From contig JADJNC010000060.1 of assembly GCA_016709335.1 (NCBI GenBank), positions 62,001 through 126,000 on the forward strand: a stretch of DNA of 64,000 bases, read 5' to 3'. Below are positions 30,088 through 44,233 of this stretch, one piece after another (the stretch's first letter is position 1; each line of letters opens with the position of its first letter). This stretch comes from Candidatus Propionivibrio dominans. GTDB taxonomy: Bacteria > Pseudomonadota > Gammaproteobacteria > Burkholderiales > Rhodocyclaceae. The notes beneath the pieces are model-generated. The model saw only the letters and a list, made by a program, of their open reading frames with translations, did no database searches and was not told where the DNA came from. Made by a program: the position numbers and the translations under genes.

Positions 30088-30120
30088 CGGATTTTCCGTT
30101 TCGTGTTGCATTGAAGGCAA

Positions 30121-30795
30121 GTGTGCAGCAAATCTGCTTCCATGGTAATGGAGACGAGAGAACAGGAAAAGGATGCCGCTGCAAAGACCTGTTGCCCCAG
30201 AGTGAAGATTTTGCCAACAAAGTCACACCCGTTGATGCCCGTTGTAGTCAATAATCCGTGGTGCCATGAGTGATCCTGCAGTAAGCGCTTGAGTAAATTA
30301 CAGGTACCAGACGTCATTCGCACTTTGCAGCACCGGGAGGTAATCATTGATCAGCGATCCTGAAACCGGAATAAAAGCATCTGGCCGCTCACGGTACAGG
30401 ACATTGTTTGAATGATGTCCTCAAGTTACGCATCACTCAGGCCGTTGAAGATAGCCTGGTTTTGGCGAAATTTCGCAGGCTACCCATCAGCGTAGCTGAC
30501 TGTCCCAGAAGTCCTGGTTCAAAGCCTCACCGAGTGATACGGAAATACAGCCTGCGGAGGATCATGCGGACAGCCTCTGCTGGAAAAACGGCCTTATGGT
30601 TTCAGACGTCCGCGCCTTGAAACTCGCGGCCAAACGCTATCAGGCACCGGGCAATTGCCTGAAAATAAAGCTTCTGTTCCAGTACGACTATTAGTAGACT
30701 CGAATATCACACTTTTCTGGCAGGTATCCAATATGCCTTCAGTCCGCAGACTCATGCTATAAAACGGCCTTATCCGGGAAATCCATCTGCCAACG
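30121..30795. other. Intergenic region upstream of rpfG
   Basis: No convincing gene is seen; the longest frame (minus strand, 87 codons) shows no family likeness. The last about 65 bases (30733-30795) are nearly identical to 36055-36116, in front of the second response regulator. Both contain CAGTCCGC.GACTCATGCTATAAAACG and TTATCCGGGAAATCCA. TATAAAA within this shared block could be a promoter element. Confidence 0.5.
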
Positions 30796-31883
30796 ATGTC
30801 TCAAACTGCCCTTGCCTCCGCTTTGCCTCAGATGACTCAGGTGATCGAGCCAACGCCTCCTTTGGAGGTGCTGATCATTGATGATCAATCGACGGCGCGC
30901 GACATTCTCGCGGCGATCGTACTGACCATAGATCCGCGGACCCGGGTGCATAAATTCGGCCATCCGGCCAAGGCGCTCATGTGGGCGGCCAGCAACGAAG
31001 TCGATTTCGTGCTGACCGACTTGCGCATGCCGGCGATGGACGGAGTCGAGGTCATCCGCCGCTTGCGCGCTTTGCCCCACTGCGAGGATATTCCGATGGT
31101 CGTTGTGACCATCCTCGACGACAAGAAGATCCGCTATTCCGCGCTGGAGGCCGGCGCAACCGATTTTCTCAACAAGCCGCTCGACAAACATGAATGTCTG
31201 GTGCGTTGCCGCAACCTGATGACCATTCGCCGCCAGCAGAAGTTGCTGCGTAGTCACGCCATCGACTTGCAATCGCAGGTCGAGAATGCCACCGCCGAAC
31301 TCAAGGGCCGCGAACTGCAAACCCTGATCATGCTGGCTCGGGCAGGCGAGTACCGCGACACCGAAACCGGCAATCACGTTATCCGGGTTTCACGTTTGTG
31401 CGGGCTGATCGCCCGTTATCTCGGCGTCGATCAGCCCGAGGTAATCGAGACTTCGGCGCTGCTGCACGACATCGGCAAGATCGGCATTTCCGACTCCCTG
31501 CTGCTCAAGCCCGGTCGTCTGACCGTCAGCGAGATGGAGATCATGCGCGAGCACACGCTGATCGGCCACGCGATTCTTTCCGAAGGCAAGACTCACTACA
31601 CCGAGAAGGGTGCCGAAATTGCCATCAGTCATCACGAACGCTTTGACGGCAGTGGCTATCCTTATGGTTTGGTCGGCCAGGCCATCCCGATTTCCGGACG
31701 CATTACCGCCGTGGCTGATACCTTCGACGCGCTGGTTTCTACGCGACCTTACAAGCACGCGTGGACGCGCGCCCGGGCACTGGGTTTTATCGCCGAGCAG
31801 TCCGCGCTGTTGTTTGATCCGGACTGTGCACGCGCGCTGCTGGATTGCGAAAAAGACGTCCACATCATTCTGAATACGAACCA

Positions 31884-31887
<4 letters not shown>
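30796..31887 (+). CDS. rpfG: RpfG-type response regulator with HD-GYP c-di-GMP phosphodiesterase
   Basis: Two-domain regulator. Receiver (about 23-150) with phospho-acceptor D75 in LTDLRMP and K in FLNKPLD; then an HD-GYP domain with H224-D225 in LLHDIGKIG, H279-H280 in SHHERFDGSGYP and GYP at 287-289. It should hydrolyse c-di-GMP when phosphorylated. The family assignment rests on these motifs and on the next gene being an RpfC-like hybrid kinase, with rpfF convergent behind it. The stop overlaps the rpfC start (ATGA), so the two are translationally coupled. Confidence 0.92.
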
Positions 31888-34354
<2,467 letters not shown>

Positions 34355-35275
34355 CCGGGTCTGCTCACCTGCGCTTGCCTGCGCCTGCACGTCCGGCCTG
34401 GAGAAGGCGCGCGACTGGGCATTGACCAGGCGCTCCATCATCTTCAGATCGCGCGCATCGAGTCCCATTGCCGAATCGACCCAGATGTCGATAATCCTGG
34501 CCAGGTCGTCATGGCTGATCGGTGACATGGCTTCGCGAACCCGCGCCAGCGCGTTGAGCGTTTTCTGCTTGCGCTTCGCGCCCCGGAGGTAATCGCGCAA
34601 AGCCTGTTCGCCCTGGCCATCGTCGGCCAGCACATCGACCAGACCGAGCCGATGCAGTTCCTCGCCGCTATAGCTGCGACCGCTGGTGATGATCTCCTCG
34701 GCCAGCCGACTGCCGACACGACGGGAAATCAGGTTCCAGGCGCCCATTCCGGGAAAGAGGTTGAACAATACCTCGGGCAGGCCGAACTCGGCGCTCTTCT
34801 CGGCGATGACGACATTGCTCGACAGCGCCGATTCCATGCCGCCGCCCAGCGCCTTGCCGGCGACCAGCGAGATCGTCTGGCAGGGTAGGTTGTAATCAAC
34901 GATGCTGTGGTGGATGGCATCGATGCAGAGCCGGGCGTACCGGCTTAGCGCGAATCGGTCGCGGGCTTCGATCAGGCGCCGGAAGAGCGCGATGTCCCCG
35001 CCCAGATTGAAGACGCCAGCTACATTCGATTCAAGCACGATGAAGTTGAGCCGGTGCAGCTCACCCTGCCAGGCGATCATTCCGCCACTGGCCTCGATGC
35101 GGCACTGGATGTTGCGGATCTCTTCGAGCAGGGCCAGAGAAAAGCTGGGTATCGGCTGGCCCTGCATGGCGAAGCGGAAAACGCCATCTTCGGGTTCGAA
35201 ATTGTTGCTGAACTGTTTATAACCGTGAAATAAAGAATCGTTGTGGAACTGGGTAGGGATGTAGGGTGTGCTCAT

Positions 35276-36116
35276 GAAAACCTCCGTCAAAGTTAAATCA
35301 CCAAGGATTGACCCGAACCCCGACGCGCGAGTGTGGCAGGGTGGCCACCGCGCCTTTTCGGTGAAATGAGTGTTAAAGAAGACGACGGTTTGATGGCTAT
35401 TAGTGAGATTACCGGACGAATGCAAACAAGGAAAGACCGAGAGGTCGATCGACGCGAACTTATTCCTGTTCGCACCAGATATTTCTCTGTTTATCCCCTG
35501 GATGTCTCAGGAAGCTTTCTTCGGCGATTCCACACCGAGTTTTCAAGCAAGACTTGCAGCCTCTCGGGCTTGACCAGGTCGGCTGCAAAAATGTGGGAAG
35601 ACGGATCATTTTTCACCGTATTTCTGTGCGAATAGAACACCTATTCGCTTGAAAACCGTAAAAGGTGAGCAGGCATTTCGCCGCAAGGCGAAAACTCGAT
35701 AAAACGGCATTCGTCTCCCACTTTTTAGTTACGGCATACGCTGAAACAGCGTTTTCGCTGCGACCCATCAAGTCCGTCAGGATCCAGCCGTTAATATATA
35801 CATGTGCTTGATCAGGCATCATTGATGCAAACCCATGCCGCTGGATAGCTACAAGTTCAGCACTATGGGCGTAACTCTAGTATCATAAACCTCGATCTCA
35901 GAATATAGTTTCTCTAACTGACGGAGATGTATTTACTCTTGTCATGCCCGGAATCGGACTCATGAACCCGCCGGGAATGTCGCTAACAAATTTTTTGCCT
36001 CATTGGCTGAACCATTTTTCATCAATCAGCTCATTTTTTCGCTAGTATCAAATACGCTTTCAGTCCGCTGACTCATGCTATAAAACGAGCTTATCCGGGA
36101 AATCCACCGCCCAACG
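35276..36116. other. Long intergenic region between rpfF and the second response regulator
   Basis: About 840 bases between divergent genes. Short frames at 35333-35635 (+) and 35613-35822 (-) show no family I recognise. A hairpin of the form TTTCGCCGCAAGGCGAAA is at about 35680-35697. The right end (36055-36116) duplicates the region in front of rpfG and probably carries the promoter. Confidence 0.45.
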
Positions 36117-39100
36117 ATGCTTCAATCTGCCCTTGCCCCGACTTTGCACCCGACGACCCAGGTGGACGAAACAGCGTCACCTTTCGAGGTGCTGATCATT
36201 GATGATCAGTCGTCGGCGCGCGAGATTCTCGCGGCGATCGCGCTGACCATAGATCCTCTGGCCCGGGTGCACAAATTCGGCCATCCGGCCAAGGCGCTCA
36301 TGTGGGCGGCCAGCAACGAAGTTGATTTCGTACTGACCGACTTGCGCATGCCATTGATAAACGGCGTCGAGGTCATCCGCCGCTTGCGCGCTTTAGACCA
36401 CTGCGAAGATATTCCGATCGTCGTTGTCACCATACTCGACGACAAGCAGATCCGCTATTCAGCGCTGGAGGCCGGCGCAACAGAGTTCCTCAACAAGCCG
36501 CTCGATAAACACGAATGTCTGGTGCGTTGCCGTAACCTGATGACCATGCGCCGCCAGCAGAAGTTGCTGCGTAGTCGCATCAACAACCTGCAATCGCAGG
36601 TCGACCATAAGCGCATCGGGTTTTCAGCGCGGAGGAACGACGGTAAATTCATCTTGGCCAGCGATGCTGGTTTAACGGATTTCGAACTGTCCCGACAACT
36701 CCATTGGGCCATCCTTTCACTCGATGAACCTGTTTCATGTGAAGGCATCAGCGCCGTGTTCCGCTGCGCCATGTCCAGCAATGAAGCCTGTTTCATGCTG
36801 CCCGAGCAATGCGCCGCGCTTCAGGGTAAATGGGCTGAAATGCATCTTCAGGCAGAGGATACCGGCTTGCTCGTTGGCCATCCCGACCCGGGATCACACA
36901 GATCTGATTGATCGCCTCGGATTACCGCTTCTTTATCGCGAACAAAAACTCGGTTTTATCGGAGTTGCCGGCAAACCCGAGGGGTACGACGAGGAGGCCA
37001 TCCTGCGCTTTAGCGAACTTTCTTCCCTGCTCGCCGGTTTGCTTCACGTTCGCCATGTGTACGACGAGCGAGTCGCGTCGCTTGCCGCAAGCGAATCTGA
37101 AGTTCTGCGCCAGAAACAGATGCTCAATCAGATCCGCGACTCGGTCATCACCATGGATCTTGATGGCTACATCAACGACTGGAACCACGGGGCCGAGCAA
37201 TTGTTTGGCTACACGCCAGACGAAATCATCGGTAAAAATATTCTGATGCTTTATGCCGACACTCATAATGACTATCCGCTGTTCAACGCTTTTCTCGAAT
37301 ACGGCAGTCATGAGATGACCGTTCGTCGGCGCAAGAAGTCCGGAGAACTTTTCTGGGCCAGCGTCTCGCTTTCGGTGGCGCATGACGATGCAGGCAATCC
37401 TTGCGGACTGATTGGTTTCATTGTCGATATCTCTGATCGCCTGGCCGCTGAAGAAACACTGACTCTTCACGCCAGAATTTTTGAACACAACACCGAAGCC
37501 GTTATTGTTACCGACTCGAATCTGCGCATCATTTCAACCAACCATGCATTCTCCCTGGTCACGGGTTACTCACAGGACGAAGCACTCGGCAAGACCCCTG
37601 AAATTCTCACCAACCTTCCTCAGACCGCATTCCTCACGGCTCAAGCTCACCAACAGGTCAACATTGATGGTCAATGGTCGGGCGAACTCCAGTTCCGGCG
37701 GAAAGACGGCAGAACCTTTCCGGCCTCCGTTTCTGTCAATTCTGTTCAGGGTTTCCATGGAACAATCCGCCACTACTTTCTGGCTTTCACGGATATCACC
37801 GAGCGCAAGGAAACTGAACGACAGATTTACCGCCTGGCTTACTACGATCCACTGACCGGTTTGCCCAACCGTGAACACTTCTACACACTTCTCGAACATG
37901 CCCTGAGTAACGTACAACGAAACCGTAAATATGGTGCTGTGCTTGTTCTCGACCTGAATCGCTTCAAGCACATCAATGACTCCATTGGTCGCACTCCAGC
38001 CAATACCATTCTTTGCGAAGTTGGCCGCCGGCTATCATCAACATTGCGTGCCCAGGATATCGTTTCCCGGCACGGCGGAGATGAATTTACCATTGCCCTG
38101 CCCGAAATTGCCCATCGTGATCACGCCGGACAGGTCGCTCAAAAAATTCTTGCCTCACTGGCCGAACCTTTTTTTGTCGAGCAACACGAAATCATGCTGT
38201 CAGCCAGCATCGGCATCAGTATTTATCCGGACGACGGATGTGATACCGAAACTCTGTTGAAGAAAGCTGACGTGGCCATGTACCGTGCCAAGCAGACGGG
38301 CAGTAGCGCACACCTTTTCTATGTGCAGGACATGAACCAGCGATCACTTGACCAGCTAAAGCTGGAAGGGGATCTTCGCCGGGCGATTGAACGCGACGAG
38401 CTGGAACTGCACTACCAGCCGCAGATTGACCTGGCCACCGGATTGATAACCGGCGCCGAAGCATTGTTGCGCTGGCATCACCATGAACAGGGTGATATCT
38501 CTCCGGCGCAATTCATTCCCGTGGCTGAAGAAACAGGCCTGATCATTCCAATCGGCAAATGGGTCATCGATGCTGCCTGCCGTCAGATACGTGTTTGGAT
38601 TGATCAGGGATTGCCTCCAATACGCATCGCTGTCAATCTTTCGACTCGCCAGTTCAGCTCCGGCCTGCCCAGGGCCATCCTGGCTGTCGTTGAGCTGCAC
38701 GGCATTCCGAATGATTCTCTCGAACTCGAGATTACCGAAAGCATGCTGATGCATAACACCGATGCAGTGGTGGAGATGATGCAGGAGTTCGCAGATGCCG
38801 GCATTCTGATGGCGCTCGATGACTTCGGAACAGGCTTCTCCAGTCTCTCCTATCTCAAACGTTTCCCGATCAACAGTCTGAAAATCGATCAATCATTCGT
38901 CCGCGGCATTCCTGTCGACCTGCACGACTCGGCAATTGCCAGCGCAATTATCGGCATGGCCAAGACGCTCGGCCTGTCAGTCATCGCCGAAGGGGTTGAA
39001 ACATCGGCCCAGATGGACTATCTTCGCAACGCCGGCTGTGACGAGATTCAAGGCTACTATTTCAGCCGCCCCCTGCCCGCCAGCGAATTTGCCGCGCTCC

Positions 39101-39120
39101 TCTCAAAGATCAATCAATGA
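36117..39120 (+). CDS. Response regulator with GAF, two PAS, GGDEF and EAL domains (one-base frameshift)
   Basis: Reads as two overlapping frames, 36117-36911 and one that must be entered near 36890 and ends at 39120. Removing one G from GGG at 36890-36892 joins them through a GAF-like domain (PDHTDLIDRLGLPLLYREQK). Order: receiver with D75 (122 of 140 residues identical to RpfG by my count), GAF, PAS (SVITMDLDGYINDWN), PAS (AVIVTDSNLRIISTN), GGDEF with intact RHGGDEF at 38068-38088, and EAL with EALLRW near 38458. Predicted to make and/or break c-di-GMP under control of the same kinase as RpfG. The frameshift may be a sequencing error. Confidence 0.88.
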
Positions 39121-39406
39121 ACGCTGCGGGCGCTGAACCGCTGACGGTCGTGCTTGACGATTTTCACCAGCCCGGACTGCGCCGCCTTCCCTTCCCCCCG
39201 ACTCCCGGTGGCATCACAGGTGTCTGCGCAACCCTGATTGCCCGCTAACGCAACATCCGGTCTGAAGCCTCAACCGGGTTGAGCGCGCCCGTCGTGCTCA
39301 TCAAGCCGGACGAAATTGCTGGGGGCGACAATCATCTCGGCTACCATTGGAATACTCAGGAACCATAAAATCGCGACTTGCGAATTCCCGATGAGCACCC
39401 GTCCCG

Positions 39407-42247
39407 ATGAATACCCGTCCCGATGCCACACCGCATGATACGCAGACCTCAGCTAACGCCGACGTCTCGACAAGGCTGTTGTGCGTAGTGCGCACGCTGG
39501 TGGACGAGCTGCACCCGGGTCGTACCCTGTTTGTCAGCCTGGTCAGTCATCTGGAGCGCGACCTTGGCCTGGATAGCCTGGCGCGGGTCGAGCTACTGCT
39601 GCGCCTGGGGAACGAGTTCGCTACCTCACTGCCCGAAGCGGCACTCGCTGAAGCCGAGACGCCGCGTGATCTGCTGCGCTTTATCGGCGAGACACAAATC
39701 ACAGGAGTATCGGCGAGTTCTCCCGAGGCCATCGTTTCCCTGCCGCAGGACATGATCAGTGGCTTGCCGGATCAGGCGCAAACCCTCACCGAGGTGCTGC
39801 AATGGCACGCCGCGCATCACCCGCAGCGAACCCACATTCTCCTTTACGGCGAGGCTGACCAGGCGCAGACCATCACCCCCATCACCTATTCCGGGTTGCT
39901 GCTTGCCGCACGCCGCATTGCGGCCGGGCTGGTCGCACGCGGATTGCGGCCGCGACAGACGGTGGCGCTGATGCTGCCGACCGGGCACGACTATCTGGCC
40001 AGTTTCTTCGGCGTCATGCTCGCCGGTGGAATTCCGCTACCGATCTATCCACCCGCCCGGCTGGCGCAGATCGAGGATCATCTGCGTCGCCATGCACACA
40101 TCCTGGCCAACGCCGAGGCCGTTTTCATCGTTACCGTTCCGCAGGCCAAGGGCGTTGCGGCCTTGTTGCGCAGCGAAGCGCCCTCGCTGGTTGAAATCGT
40201 CACCCCGGGAGAACTTGATCAGGCACCGATGGCGCTGCTCTACCGTGCCGCCGCCGACGACATCGCCTTCCTGCAATACACCTCCGGCAGCACCGGCGAC
40301 CCGAAGGGCGTCATTCTCACCCACGCCAACCTGCTCGCCAACCTGCGCGCCATGAGTGCGGCGATCAGCGCCAGCAGCAAGGATGTCTTCGTTTCCTGGC
40401 TACCGCTTTATCACGACATGGGCCTGATCGGCGCCTGGTTCGGGTCGCTGTACTACGGCATGCCGCTGGTGCTGATGTCGCCGCTGGCCTTTCTCTCCAG
40501 CCCGTCGCGCTGGCTCGCCGCCATATCACGCCACGGCGGAACGATCTCGGCTGCGCCGAATTTTGCCTACGAACTGTGCGCGAAAAAACTCGCCGACGTC
40601 GATCTGCAAGGGCTGAATCTCGCCACATGGCGACTGGCGCTGAACGGAGCCGAGCCGGTCAGCCCGAACACTCTCGAAGCCTTTGCCACGCGCTTCGCGC
40701 CATGCGGCCTGCGACACCAGGCGCTGACCCCGGTCTATGGCCTGGCTGAATGCTCGGTCGGGCTGGCCTTCCCGCCGCTGGACCGCGGGCCGCGCATTGA
40801 CGCGATCGTTCGCGAAATCTTCATTCGCCAGCAGCGCGCCATACCGGCCAGCCCGGATGACAAGGAGGCCATGCGCGTAGCGGCCTGTGGCCGCGCCTTG
40901 CCGGGGCATGAAATCCGCATCGTCGACGGCGCGGGAGACGAACTGGCCGAGCGCCGCATCGGCCGCCTGCAGTTCCGCGGCCCGTCGGCAACACGCGGCT
41001 ACTACCGCAACCCGGCGGCGACACAGGGCCTGTTTCACGAGGGCTGGCTCGACTCCGGCGATTACGCCTACAGCGTCGAGGGCGAGATCTACCTCACCGG
41101 CCGGGTCAAGGATTTGATCATCCGTGGCGGGCGCAACCTCTATCCCTACGAACTGGAGCAAGCGGTCGGCGATATTGCCGGCGTGCGCAAGGGCTGTGTT
41201 GCGGTGTTCGCCAGCCCTGACCCGGACAATGCCGGCGAGCGTCTGGTCGTGCTGGCCGAAACCCGAGCTGTCGACCCGGCAACGTGCGCTGCTCTGCGTC
41301 AGAAAATCAACGAGGCGGCCGTCGACGTCATCGGCCTGCCCGCCGACGAGATCCTGCTGGCACCGCCGAACTCCGTGCTCAAAACATCGAGCGGCAAGAT
41401 CCGCCGCACCGCCTCGCGCGATGCCTATGAACGCGGGCTGATTGGTGCGCCGGCGCCACCCGCGTGGCAGACGGTCTTGCGCCTTGGCATCGCCGCGCTA
41501 CGCGCCCGGCTTAGCGAGGACACGCAGCGCACGGTACGCTGGGCTTTTGCCGGCTGGTGCTGGCTGATCTTTGTGCTGCTTGCTTTGCCGGTCGCCGCCC
41601 TGGTCACACTGCTGCAATGTCCGGCAATCGGGTGCCGCCTGGTGCATGGCGCGGCGCTGGTTTTCCTGGCGCTGAGCGGAATGCCGGTGCGCACCAGGGG
41701 AATGCAAGCCCTGCCCGAAACAGCCCATCTCCTGCTGGTCAATCACAGCAGCTACTTCGATGCACTGGCTCTCATTGCGGCGCTGCCGCCGAGGCTCGGC
41801 CATGTGTTTGTCGCCAAACGCGAATTAGCAACGCAGCCGGCAATGCACGCCTTCCTGCGCGGACTCGGCACGTTGTTCGTCGAACGTTTTACGGCGACAA
41901 AGAGTGCCGAGGATGTGCAAGCCATTGTCGACGCCTTGTTGCGCGGCGAAAAACTCATCATTTTCCCGGAAGGGACGTTCACGCGCGAAGCCGGCCTCAA
42001 ACCGTTGCACATGGGAGCTTTTATCGCCGCTGCGCGCGCCGGCGAACCGATTGTTGTCGCCGGCCTGCGCGGTACGCGCCTTGTTCTGCGCGACCAGACC
42101 TGGATGCCGCGCCTGGAGTCGCTGAGCCTGGAGATCGGCGAAACATTTCGCCCAGACGGAAATGACTGGGCGGCGGCCATCCGTCTGCGCGATGCAACGC
42201 GTGCGGAAATGCTTCGACTGTGCGGCGAGCATGACCTGGGGCGCTGA
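39407..42247 (+). CDS. ACP - fatty acyl-AMP ligase - acyltransferase fusion protein
   Basis: A 946-residue three-part enzyme. An acyl carrier domain at the N-terminus has the phosphopantetheine serine S57 in DLGLDSLARVE. A fatty acyl-AMP ligase (about 125-680) has the P-loop YTSGSTGDPKGV near 290, SWLPLYHDMGL, YGLAECSVG and the ending KTSSGKIRRTASR. After a membrane stretch (about 705-735), a PlsC-type acyltransferase has NHSSYFD at 779-785 and FPEGTFTR. It probably activates a free fatty acid, loads it on its own ACP and transfers it to an unknown acceptor at the membrane. A 16-base tandem repeat (39391-39422) overlaps the start. Confidence 0.88.
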   Translation: MNTRPDATPHDTQTSANADVSTRLLCVVRTLVDELHPGRTLFVSLVSHLERDLGLDSLARVELLLRLGNEFATSLPEAALAEAETPRDLLRFIGETQITGVSASSPEAIVSLPQDMISGLPDQAQTLTEVLQWHAAHHPQRTHILLYGEADQAQTITPITYSGLLLAARRIAAGLVARGLRPRQTVALMLPTGHDYLASFFGVMLAGGIPLPIYPPARLAQIEDHLRRHAHILANAEAVFIVTVPQAKGVAALLRSEAPSLVEIVTPGELDQAPMALLYRAAADDIAFLQYTSGSTGDPKGVILTHANLLANLRAMSAAISASSKDVFVSWLPLYHDMGLIGAWFGSLYYGMPLVLMSPLAFLSSPSRWLAAISRHGGTISAAPNFAYELCAKKLADVDLQGLNLATWRLALNGAEPVSPNTLEAFATRFAPCGLRHQALTPVYGLAECSVGLAFPPLDRGPRIDAIVREIFIRQQRAIPASPDDKEAMRVAACGRALPGHEIRIVDGAGDELAERRIGRLQFRGPSATRGYYRNPAATQGLFHEGWLDSGDYAYSVEGEIYLTGRVKDLIIRGGRNLYPYELEQAVGDIAGVRKGCVAVFASPDPDNAGERLVVLAETRAVDPATCAALRQKINEAAVDVIGLPADEILLAPPNSVLKTSSGKIRRTASRDAYERGLIGAPAPPAWQTVLRLGIAALRARLSEDTQRTVRWAFAGWCWLIFVLLALPVAALVTLLQCPAIGCRLVHGAALVFLALSGMPVRTRGMQALPETAHLLLVNHSSYFDALALIAALPPRLGHVFVAKRELATQPAMHAFLRGLGTLFVERFTATKSAEDVQAIVDALLRGEKLIIFPEGTFTREAGLKPLHMGAFIAAARAGEPIVVAGLRGTRLVLRDQTWMPRLESLSLEIGETFRPDGNDWAAAIRLRDATRAEMLRLCGEHDLGR

Positions 42248-42492
42248 GCGCTTATAGAAAATTCAAAAATCCACCACTGAACTGCAGAAACACTCCGGAT
42301 CGTGCGCTTGATTTTCGGAACCTTGTTTCCTATCCTCAACGGTAAGCGCATACAAATTCACTCTCCGGGTATGACGCAAGTCCTGTGGCGCCATGACCAA
42401 CGCCACCGCTTCAGGAATCGACTGACGACAGATGATTCATGCAGCGAATCCATGTTCTCGCTGCTTCAACCTGCGATGAAAGGGCAAGGGCC

Positions 42493-44233
42493 ATGAGCAC
42501 TGAGCAATCCGCTGCTTCGCTGCAGAGTTTCTTCCAGGCCAGTCAGGCCTTGACGCAAGCCTATTTCGACTTCGTCACCCGGCAACCCTCGGCTTTCGCG
42601 TTACCTGCCGACCCCCTGTGGCAGTCGATGACGCAATTGCCCAGCCTCGAACCTTTTTCCACCCTGCAGCGCGAACTCGCCGAACAACATACTCGCTTGT
42701 GGCTGTCGATGATCCAGCGCCAGCCGGGCGAGGCAGCAGAGCCGATGGTCAAGCCGGAAGCCGGCGATCGGCGCTTCAGCGCGCCGGAGTGGGGCGAGAC
42801 GCCGTTCTACGACTATCTGCGTCAGGCCTATCTGCTCAACGCGGACTATCTCAAGAAGGTCGCCGAAGCGATGCCGATCAGCGATGGACCGGCCAAGACG
42901 CGCATGCAGTTCCTGACCCGCCTTTACGTCGATGCCATGGCCCCGTCCAACTTCGCGGCCACCAACCCGGAATTCATCAAGACCGCTCTCGAAACCAAAG
43001 GCGAGAGCATCACCGGCGGCATCAGGAACATGCTCGCCGATCTGCAAAAAGGGCCGCATCTCGATGACCGACGAGTCAGCCTTCGAGATCGGCCGCAATA
43101 TCGCGACAACCCCCGGCAGCGTCGTTTTTGAAAACGATCTGATTCAATTGATCCAATACACCCCGAGCACCGACAAGGTTTTCGAGCGGCCGATCCTGCT
43201 CGTTCCTCCGTGTATCAACAAGTACTACCTGATGGATCTGCAACCCGAGAATTCCTTTGTTCGCTACATCGTCGAGCAGGGGTTCACGGTCTTCCTGATC
43301 TCCTGGCGCAGCGCCGGCGAGGAGCAGGGCCACTTCACCTGGGACGACTACGTCGCGATGGGGCCGATCAAGGCGCTTTCCGTGGTGCGCGAGATTAGCG
43401 GCGAGGCCAGGCCCAACGCCCTCGGCTTCTGCATCGGCGGCCCGCTGCTCTGCTCGGCGCTGGCGGTGCTGAAAGCCCGTGGCGAGGATCCTGTCGAGAG
43501 CCTGACGCTGATGACGGCCCTGCTCGATTATTCCGAGCCGGGCGAAATCGGCGCCCTGGTCACCGAGGAAACGGTCGCCGCCTACGATGCCAAGATCGGC
43601 AAGGGCGGTGTCATGCACGGGCGCGATCTGTCGAGCGTATTCTCGGCCTTGCGCGCCAACGATCTGATCTGGCAATACGTCGTCGGCAACTACCTCAAGG
43701 GCAAGACGCCGCAACCCTTCGACCTGCTCTACTGGAATTCGGACAGCACCAATCTGCCGGGGCCCTGCTTCACCTGGTACGTGCGCAATACCTACCTGAC
43801 CAACAGGCTGCGCCAGCCAGGCAGGCTGGTCGTGCTCGGCGAAAAGGTCGATCTGCGCAAGATCACGGTGCCGGCCTACATCATGGCGGCGCGCGAAGAT
43901 CACCTGGTGCTCTGGCAGGCGGCCTACCTGTCACGCGACATCCTCGGTGGCCCGACGAGCTTTACGCTGGCCGCCAGCGGCCATATCGCCGGCTCGATCA
44001 ATCCGGCGTCGAAGAATCGGCGCAACTATTGGGTAAATGACAGCGAGGAATCCCTTACCTCCGACGAGTGGGTGGCCGGCGCCAGCGAGAAGAAAGGGAG
44101 CTGGTGGCCGCACTGGAGCGAATGGCTTGGCAAGCGTAGCGGCAAACAGGTCACCCCGCCGAAGCAGCCCGGCAACAAGAATCACAAGGAGATCGAGCCG
44201 GCGCCAGGACGCTACGTCAAAGCCCGGGCGTAG
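42493..44233 (+). CDS. phaC: Class I polyhydroxyalkanoate synthase (one-base frameshift)
   Basis: Polymerises 3-hydroxyacyl-CoA into PHA storage granules. The first frame (from ATG 42493) gives the N-terminal domain up to NMLADLQKG and then leaves homology. The second frame carries GRISMTDESAFEIGRNIATT onward to 44233. Removing one base from AAAAAGGG at 43046-43053 joins them exactly as in class I synthases. The catalytic triad is intact: Cys in GFCIGG (43430-43432), Asp in REDH (43898-43900) and His in SGHIAG (43982-43984). No phaA, phaB or phasin gene is in the window. A homopolymer sequencing error is the simplest explanation for the break. Confidence 0.93.

Noticed and set aside
30084..30347. 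87-codon minus-strand frame upstream of the permease
   Set aside because: No family likeness and it overlaps the permease start; insufficient support.
35613..35822. 69-codon minus-strand frame between rpfF and the second regulator
   Set aside because: Could be a gene fragment but I cannot place it in any family.
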